Made by a program: the position numbers and the translations under genes | The notes under the pieces: generated by a model | Seen by the model: only the letters and a program-made list of their open reading frames with translations | Told to the model about the DNA's origin: nothing | Database searches by the model: none | NCBI GenBank assembly: GCA_019237595.1 | Contig: JAFAGU010000033.1 | Location: 1 to 5,699 of the forward strand | DNA: 5,699 nucleotides | Reading direction: 5' to 3' | From: Betaproteobacteria bacterium | GTDB taxonomy: Bacteria; Pseudomonadota; Gammaproteobacteria; Burkholderiales; SG8-39 | Shown here: positions 1 to 5,699 of the stretch, piece by piece | Position numbering within the stretch: position 1 is the stretch's first letter | How the letters are laid out: each line of letters starts with the position of its first letter

Positions 1-994
1 CCTTGATGCGGGAGGCGTTGAGGAAGCCCGCCTCGTCGCCGACCAGCGCTCCGCCGGGAAACACGAGCTTCGGCAGGGATTGGAGGCCGCCGGCGGCGAT
101 CGCACGCGCGCCGTAGGCCACTCGCTTTCCGCCCTCGAAGGTCCTGCGGATCGCCGGGTGCGTCTTGAACCGCTGGAATTCCTCGAAAGGCGAGAGCCAG
201 GGATTCGAATAACCCAGGCCGACGACATAGCCCACCGCGACCTGGTTGTTTTCCTGGTGGTAGATGAAGGAGCCGCCGTAGGTGGAGGAATCGAGCGGCC
301 AGCCGGCGGTGTGCGTCACGAGGCCGGCGCTATGGTTCTCCGGCTTCACGTCCCAGAGCTCCTTCAGCCCGATGCCGTAGACCTGCGGGCCGATGCCCTT
401 GCGAAGCTCGAAGAGCGCTTCCAGCTGGCGGCCCAACTGCCCGCGGCAGCCTTCTGCGAAGAGGGTGTATTTCCCGTGCAGCTCGACGCCCGGCTGGAAG
501 GCGGCTGTCTTTTCGCCTTTCTTGCCGATGCCCTGGTCGCCGGTCGCGACGCCGATGATCGTCTGGCCCTCGAGGAGGAGCTCGGAGGCGGCGAAGCCGG
601 GGAAGATCTCCACGCCGAGCGCCTCGGCCTGCGAGCCGAGCCAGCGCGCCACGTTGCCCAGGCTTACGACGTAGTTGCCATGGTTCTGGAAACAGGCAGG
701 GAGGAGGGCGTTCGGCGTCCTGAACGACGAAGATTCGGTGAGGAACAAGAACCGGTCCTCGGTGACCGGCACGTTGAGCGGAGCGCCTTTCTCCTTCCAG
801 TCTGGAAAGAGCTCGCCGAGCGCGATCGGGTCCATGACCGCGCCGGAGAGGATGTGCGCGCCGATCTCGGAGCCTTTCTCGAGCACGCAAACCGAGAGGT
901 CCGCGGCGAGCTGCTTGATGCGAATCGCGGCCGAGAGGCCGGCCGGCCCGCCGCCGACGACCACCACGTCGTACTGCATCGATTCGCGCGCCAT
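1..994 (-). CDS. Electron-transfer flavoprotein-ubiquinone oxidoreductase (ETF-QO), N-terminal 331 residues, partial
   Basis: Membrane-associated flavoprotein that takes electrons from reduced ETF (loaded by acyl-CoA dehydrogenases) and reduces ubiquinone. My own minus-strand translation is open for 331 codons and runs off the left edge. It shows the FAD dinucleotide-binding loop GGGPAG (residues 14-19), the ribose-binding acid in VLEKG (E39), GAHILSG (45-51), FQNHGNYV (102-109), GIGLKELWDV (207-216), HTAGWPLD (228-235), YGGSF (239-243) and the FAD-closing segment PGGALVGDEAGFLNASRIK (313-331). Family members are about 540-560 aa, so roughly 60% is present; the 4Fe-4S cysteines lie outside. 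An in-frame TAA at 1019-1021 limits the start to ATG 994, or to ATG 979 five codons later; neither has a clear Shine-Dalgarno. The N-terminus is about 12 residues shorter than homologues I recall. It is transcribed divergently from the thioesterase gene. Identity is secure; the exact start is less so. Confidence 0.95.
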   Translation of the reverse strand, partial: MARESMQYDVVVVGGGPAGLSAAIRIKQLAADLSVCVLEKGSEIGAHILSGAVMDPIALGELFPDWKEKGAPLNVPVTEDRFLFLTESSSFRTPNALLPACFQNHGNYVVSLGNVARWLGSQAEALGVEIFPGFAASELLLEGQTIIGVATGDQGIGKKGEKTAAFQPGVELHGKYTLFAEGCRGQLGRQLEALFELRKGIGPQVYGIGLKELWDVKPENHSAGLVTHTAGWPLDSSTYGGSFIYHQENNQVAVGYVVGLGYSNPWLSPFEEFQRFKTHPAIRRTFEGGKRVAYGARAIAAGGLQSLPKLVFPGGALVGDEAGFLNASRIK

Positions 995-998
995 TGCC

Positions 999-1012
999 CA
1001 AATTATAATTTG
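999..1012. promoter_or_regulatory. Perfect 14-bp palindrome with TATAAT on both strands; candidate divergent promoter
   Basis: The sequence CAAATTATAATTTG is its own reverse complement and fills the middle of the 26-bp gap between two divergent starts. It contains TATAAT on the plus strand (1004-1009) and on the minus strand (1007 down to 1002). With usual -10 to +1 distances, transcription would start near 1016 (plus) and 995 (minus), only about 5 and 1 nt before the ATGs at 1021 and 994. Neither side has a recognisable TTGACA at 16-18 bp spacing (nearest plus candidate around 981-986, nearest minus around 1025-1031). An operator role for the palindrome is equally possible. Inferred from sequence only. 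Confidence 0.5.
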
Positions 1013-1020
1013 CTGGTTTT

Positions 1021-1434
1021 ATGGAAAAGAAACTCGTGCATGTCGAGCGCATCCCGATCCGCTGGGGCGACATGGACGCCATGGGGCACGTGAACAACAC
1101 GGTCTACTTCCGCTACATGGAGCAGGCGCGCATCGGCTGGTTCGACGCGCTCGTTCCCGAAGAGGAAGCCTGGAAGAGCACGGGCATCGTGGTCGCGAAC
1201 GCTTCCTGCAACTTCAAGCGGCCCATGAATTATCCCGGCACGGTCGAGGTGAAGGTGTACGCCGGCGAGCCCGGGGGCTCCAGCGTGCCGACGTTCTATG
1301 AATTGATTCTTGCCCAAAGCCAGCTTCTCCATGCGGACGGGGAAGCTACGGTCGTTTTCATCGACATGAAGACGCAGAAGCCGGCCCGGATCCCGCAGCG
1401 CATTCGCGAATTGCTCAAGGAGGTCAGCCAGTGA
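1021..1434 (+). CDS. Acyl-CoA thioesterase, 4-hydroxybenzoyl-CoA thioesterase / YbgC-like hotdog family
   Basis: Predicted cytoplasmic hydrolase of acyl-CoA thioesters, 137 aa, the normal length for a single hotdog domain. The N-terminal family signature is clear: RWGDMDAMGHVNN (residues 14-26) followed by YFRYMEQAR (29-37). D19 aligns with the catalytic aspartate of the family (D17 of Pseudomonas 4-hydroxybenzoyl-CoA thioesterase), H23-V24-N25 lies at the start of the hotdog helix, and FIDMKTQKPARIP is the usual last-strand segment. ATG 1021 is chosen because the signature begins soon after it and it sits just past the AT-rich palindrome; no Shine-Dalgarno precedes it. Its TGA overlaps the GTG of the CoA-transferase gene (shared GTGA at 1431-1434), so the two are probably cotranscribed and translationally coupled. 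Substrate cannot be read from sequence; the neighbour suggests a short acyl-CoA or 3-ketoacyl-CoA. Family assignment is strong, physiological role open. Confidence 0.9.
   Translation: MEKKLVHVERIPIRWGDMDAMGHVNNTVYFRYMEQARIGWFDALVPEEEAWKSTGIVVANASCNFKRPMNYPGTVEVKVYAGEPGGSSVPTFYELILAQSQLLHADGEATVVFIDMKTQKPARIPQRIRELLKEVSQ
1417..1424 (+). promoter_or_regulatory. Strong Shine-Dalgarno AAGGAGGT for the GTG-started CoA-transferase
   Basis: AAGGAGGT is a near-complete complement of the 16S rRNA 3' end and ends 6 nt before GTG 1431, an ideal spacing. It lies within the last codons of the thioesterase gene and decides the GTG start, which also overlaps the upstream TGA. It is the strongest ribosome binding site in the window. 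Confidence 0.85.
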
Positions 1435-2777
1435 AAAAGGTCTATCCCGACGCCCACGCTGCCTTGAAGGGCCTGCTGCGCGACGACATGACTGTCGCCG
1501 CGGGGGGCTTCGGCCTGTGCGGCATCCCCGAAAACTTCATCGCGGCGCTGCGCGACAGCGGCGTGAAGGGCCTGACGATCGTCGGCAACAACGCCGGCGT
1601 GGACGATTTCGGCATGGGCCTCCTGCTCAAGACGCGGCAGGTGAAGAAGGTCATTGCTTCGTACGTGGGCGAGAACAAGGAGTTCGAGCGGCAAGTGCTC
1701 GCGGGGGAGCTCGATCTGCAGCTCACGCCCCAAGGCACGCTTGCCGAGAAGCTGCGCGCGGGGGGCGCGGGCATTCCGGGCTTCTACACCCGCACCGCGG
1801 CCGGCACCAAGCTCGCCGAAGGCAAGGAAACGAAGATGTTCGATGGAAAGGAGCACGTGCTGGAGGAAGGCATCCGCGCCGACCTCGCGATGGTCAAGGC
1901 GTGGAAGGGAGACAAGGCCGGCAATCTCGTCTACCGCAAGACCTCTCGCAACTTCAACCCGATGATCGCGACCTGCGGAAAGGTGACGGTCGCCGAGGTG
2001 GAGGAGCTGGTGGAGGTTGGCCAGCTCGACCCGGACCAGGTCCATACGCCAGGCATCTACGTCGATCGGATCATCCAGGGCGCGCGGTTCGAAAAGCGCA
2101 TCGAGTTCCGTACCCTCGCGGGCGCAACCGGCAAGAAGGATTCGCCGATCCGCGAGCTGATGGCGAAGCGCGCGGCTCAGGAATTGCGTGACGGCTTCTA
2201 CGTGAACCTGGGCATCGGCATCCCGACGCTCGTCGCAAACTACATTCCCGCCGGCATGAACGTCACCCTCCAGTCCGAAAACGGGCTGCTCGGGATCGGA
2301 CCTTTCCCCACCGAGGCGAACGTCGATCCGGACCTGATCAACGCCGGCAAGCAGACGGTCACGACGATTCCGGGCTCGAGCTTCTTCTCCAGCTCCGACT
2401 CCTTCGCGATGATCCGCGGGGGCCACGTCGACCTCTCGATCCTGGGCGGGCTGGAAGTCGCGGAGAACGGCGACCTCGCAAATTGGATGGTGCCGGGCAA
2501 GATGGTCAAGGGGCCCGGCGGCGCCATGGATCTCGTTTCCGGCGTGAAGCGCGTTGTCGTGCTGATGGAGCACACTTCCAAGGACGGGGCATCGAAGGTC
2601 CTGAAGAGATGCACGCTGCCCATCACGGGCAAGGCAGTGGTCAATCTCATCATCACCGACCTGTGCGTGTTCGAGGTGGTACCGGCCGAAGGCCTGGTGC
2701 TCAAGGAGCTCCACCCGGGCGTGACGCTGGAGGAGGTGCGCGCCAAGACTGCGTGCGAGTTCTTCGTCGCGCCTTGA
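1431..2777 (+). CDS. Fused 3-oxoacid CoA-transferase (SCOT-type), A and B subunits in one chain
   Basis: Transfers CoA between succinyl-CoA (or another acyl-CoA) and a 3-ketoacid such as acetoacetate, through a glutamyl-CoA intermediate; cytoplasmic. The 448-aa chain holds both halves usually made by separate bacterial genes (about 230 + 215 aa). The A half (about 1-235) has the glycine-rich CoA-site signature AAGGFGLCGIP (23-33) and GNNAGVDDFG. The B half (from about 244) has DGFYVNLGIGIPTLVANYIP and the active-site motif LQSENGLLG (280-288), with E283 as the catalytic glutamate, then GSSFFSSSDSFAMIRGGH and LGGLEV. The linker around LAGATGKKDSPIREL is short. The frame is open throughout, and M244 (ATG 2160) has no ribosome binding site, so a second gene start is unlikely. 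The GTG start is fixed by the strong Shine-Dalgarno and the 4-nt overlap with the thioesterase gene. Acetoacetate is the likeliest acceptor by similarity; 3-oxoadipate transferase is less likely because no aromatic-degradation gene is adjacent. Confidence 0.93.
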   Translation: MKKVYPDAHAALKGLLRDDMTVAAGGFGLCGIPENFIAALRDSGVKGLTIVGNNAGVDDFGMGLLLKTRQVKKVIASYVGENKEFERQVLAGELDLQLTPQGTLAEKLRAGGAGIPGFYTRTAAGTKLAEGKETKMFDGKEHVLEEGIRADLAMVKAWKGDKAGNLVYRKTSRNFNPMIATCGKVTVAEVEELVEVGQLDPDQVHTPGIYVDRIIQGARFEKRIEFRTLAGATGKKDSPIRELMAKRAAQELRDGFYVNLGIGIPTLVANYIPAGMNVTLQSENGLLGIGPFPTEANVDPDLINAGKQTVTTIPGSSFFSSSDSFAMIRGGHVDLSILGGLEVAENGDLANWMVPGKMVKGPGGAMDLVSGVKRVVVLMEHTSKDGASKVLKRCTLPITGKAVVNLIITDLCVFEVVPAEGLVLKELHPGVTLEEVRAKTACEFFVAP

Positions 2778-2823
2778 TCTTTTTTTTCATGTAAACTCCT
2801 CCATCCCTACACGCCGTGGGTAA
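2778..2823 (+). promoter_or_regulatory. AT-rich gap before pyrG; possible weak promoter and T-tract
   Basis: This 46-bp gap separates the CoA-transferase stop from pyrG and is the only sizeable plus-strand break. It starts with a run of eight T (2780-2787), followed by TGTAAACT (2790-2797), whose TAAACT (2792-2797) matches the -10 consensus at 4 of 6 positions. A TTGATC (2774-2779, 4 of 6 to -35) is only 12 bp upstream, too close for a normal sigma-70 spacer. The ribosome binding site is poor: only GTGGG (2816-2820) just before ATG 2824. A pyrG promoter is expected here from context, but the sequence gives only weak support. Confidence 0.3.
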
Positions 2824-4474
<1,651 letters not shown>

Positions 4475-4485
<11 letters not shown>

Positions 4486-4507
4486 GCCGCTTCGCAGTCC
4501 TCGCGGC

Positions 4508-4511
<4 letters not shown>
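4475..4511 (+). repeat. 11-bp direct repeat flanking the pyrG/kdsA junction
   Basis: TCGCGGCGTGA occurs at 4475-4485 and again at 4501-4511, 26 bp apart. The first copy ends with the pyrG stop (TGA 4483-4485); the second contains the kdsA start (GTG 4508-4510). The 15 bp between the copies is GC-rich with no other recognisable signal. The match is exact and directly visible; whether it reflects a duplication or chance in GC-rich DNA is not settled. Confidence 0.6.
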
Positions 4512-5346
<835 letters not shown>

Positions 5347-5347
<1 letters not shown>

Positions 5348-5699
5348 TGAGTTCGATCGTAGATGTCGTAGCACGGGAGATCCTCGATTCGCGCGGCAAT
5401 CCGACCGTCGAGGCGGATGTCCTCCTCGAGTCCGGCGTCATGGGCCGCGCGGCCGTGCCTTCGGGCGCCTCCACCGGCAGCCGCGAGGCGATCGAGCTGC
5501 GCGACGGCGACGCCAAGCGCTACCTCGGCAAGGGCGTGCTGAAGGCCGTGGAGCACGTGAACACTGAAGTGTCGGAGGCGATCATCGGCCTGGATGCCTC
5601 GGAGCAGGCCTTCATCGACAAGACGCTCCTCGACCTCGACGGCACGGAGAACAAGTCGCGCCTCGGTGCGAACGCCATGCTGGCCGTCTCGATGGCAGT
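5347..5699 (+). CDS. eno: Enolase, N-terminal 117 residues, partial
   Basis: Phosphopyruvate hydratase of glycolysis and gluconeogenesis, converting 2-phosphoglycerate to phosphoenolpyruvate; cytoplasmic, Mg-dependent, and in many bacteria also part of the RNA degradosome. The frame from ATG 5347 is open to the right edge (117 codons plus 2 bases, about 27% of a typical 430-aa enolase). The N-terminal domain is unmistakable: VAREILDSRGNPTVEADV (8-25), the mobile active-site loop PSGASTGSREAIELRDGD (38-55) with Mg-ligand S42, RYLGKGV, and LDGTENKSRLGANAMLAVSMA at the cut. The catalytic acids, lysine and remaining metal ligands lie outside. Its ATG overlaps the kdsA TAA by one base, so translation is probably coupled. 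Its product, PEP, is a substrate of KdsA. Confidence 0.97.

Noticed and set aside
80..1093. 337-codon plus-strand open frame over the ETF-QO gene
   Set aside because: The minus-strand frame gives a full set of ETF-QO motifs; the plus frame shows none and runs into the thioesterase gene in the wrong frame.
1296..2714. 472-codon minus-strand open frame antisense to the CoA-transferase
   Set aside because: Low-complexity His/Ala/Arg/Asp-rich product with no family motif, wholly explained by the codon bias of the sense gene.
2160..2777. Separate B-subunit gene starting at ATG 2160
   Set aside because: No ribosome binding site precedes it and the frame is continuous with the A half without a stop.
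2753..2787. Intrinsic terminator after the CoA-transferase: hairpin 2753-2758 / 2767-2772 with a T run at 2780-2787
   Set aside because: The stem is only 6 bp with a wobble pair and an 8-nt loop, and about 7 nt separate it from the T run, so it is unlikely to terminate efficiently.
2774..2797. TTGATC and TAAACT as a sigma-70 promoter for pyrG
   Set aside because: The spacer would be 12 bp, well short of 16-18 bp. Kept only as a weak possibility for the -10 part.

Overview
The window is an ordinary-looking stretch of a high-GC Gram-negative chromosome, most likely a betaproteobacterium. The evidence is the gene order pyrG-kdsA-eno, the kdsA N-terminus (MKLCGFDVGL, as I recall it from Burkholderiales proteins), a bacterial ETF-ubiquinone oxidoreductase, and strongly G/C-biased third codon positions. 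KdsA implies an LPS-bearing outer membrane. No mobile element, CRISPR array or RNA gene was seen.

Layout. Bases 1-994 (minus strand) hold the first 331 codons of an electron-transfer flavoprotein-ubiquinone oxidoreductase, cut off at the window edge. A 26-bp divergent gap follows, with a perfect 14-bp AT-rich palindrome that places a TATAAT hexamer on both strands. On the plus strand, a small hotdog-fold acyl-CoA thioesterase (1021-1434) overlaps by 4 nt a 448-aa 3-oxoacid CoA-transferase (1431-2777) whose A and B halves are fused into one chain. After a 46-bp AT-rich gap comes a tightly packed run: CTP synthase pyrG (2824-4485), Kdo-8-phosphate synthase kdsA (4508-5347, GTG start) and enolase eno (5347 to the window end, partial).

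How the genes work together. The left part concerns acyl-CoA and ketoacid metabolism: the CoA-transferase activates 3-ketoacids, the thioesterase hydrolyses acyl-CoAs, and ETF-QO passes electrons from acyl-CoA dehydrogenases to ubiquinone. The right part links nucleotide, envelope and central carbon metabolism: enolase makes the PEP that KdsA condenses with arabinose 5-phosphate, and PyrG makes the CTP later used to activate Kdo.

The points most worth a second look are an aspartate in KdsA where metal-dependent homologues carry a metal-binding cysteine and metal-independent ones an asparagine, the symmetric divergent promoter candidate with no room for leaders, the fused CoA-transferase, and a short direct repeat at the pyrG/kdsA junction. 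I found no evidence for a wholly new biological system here.
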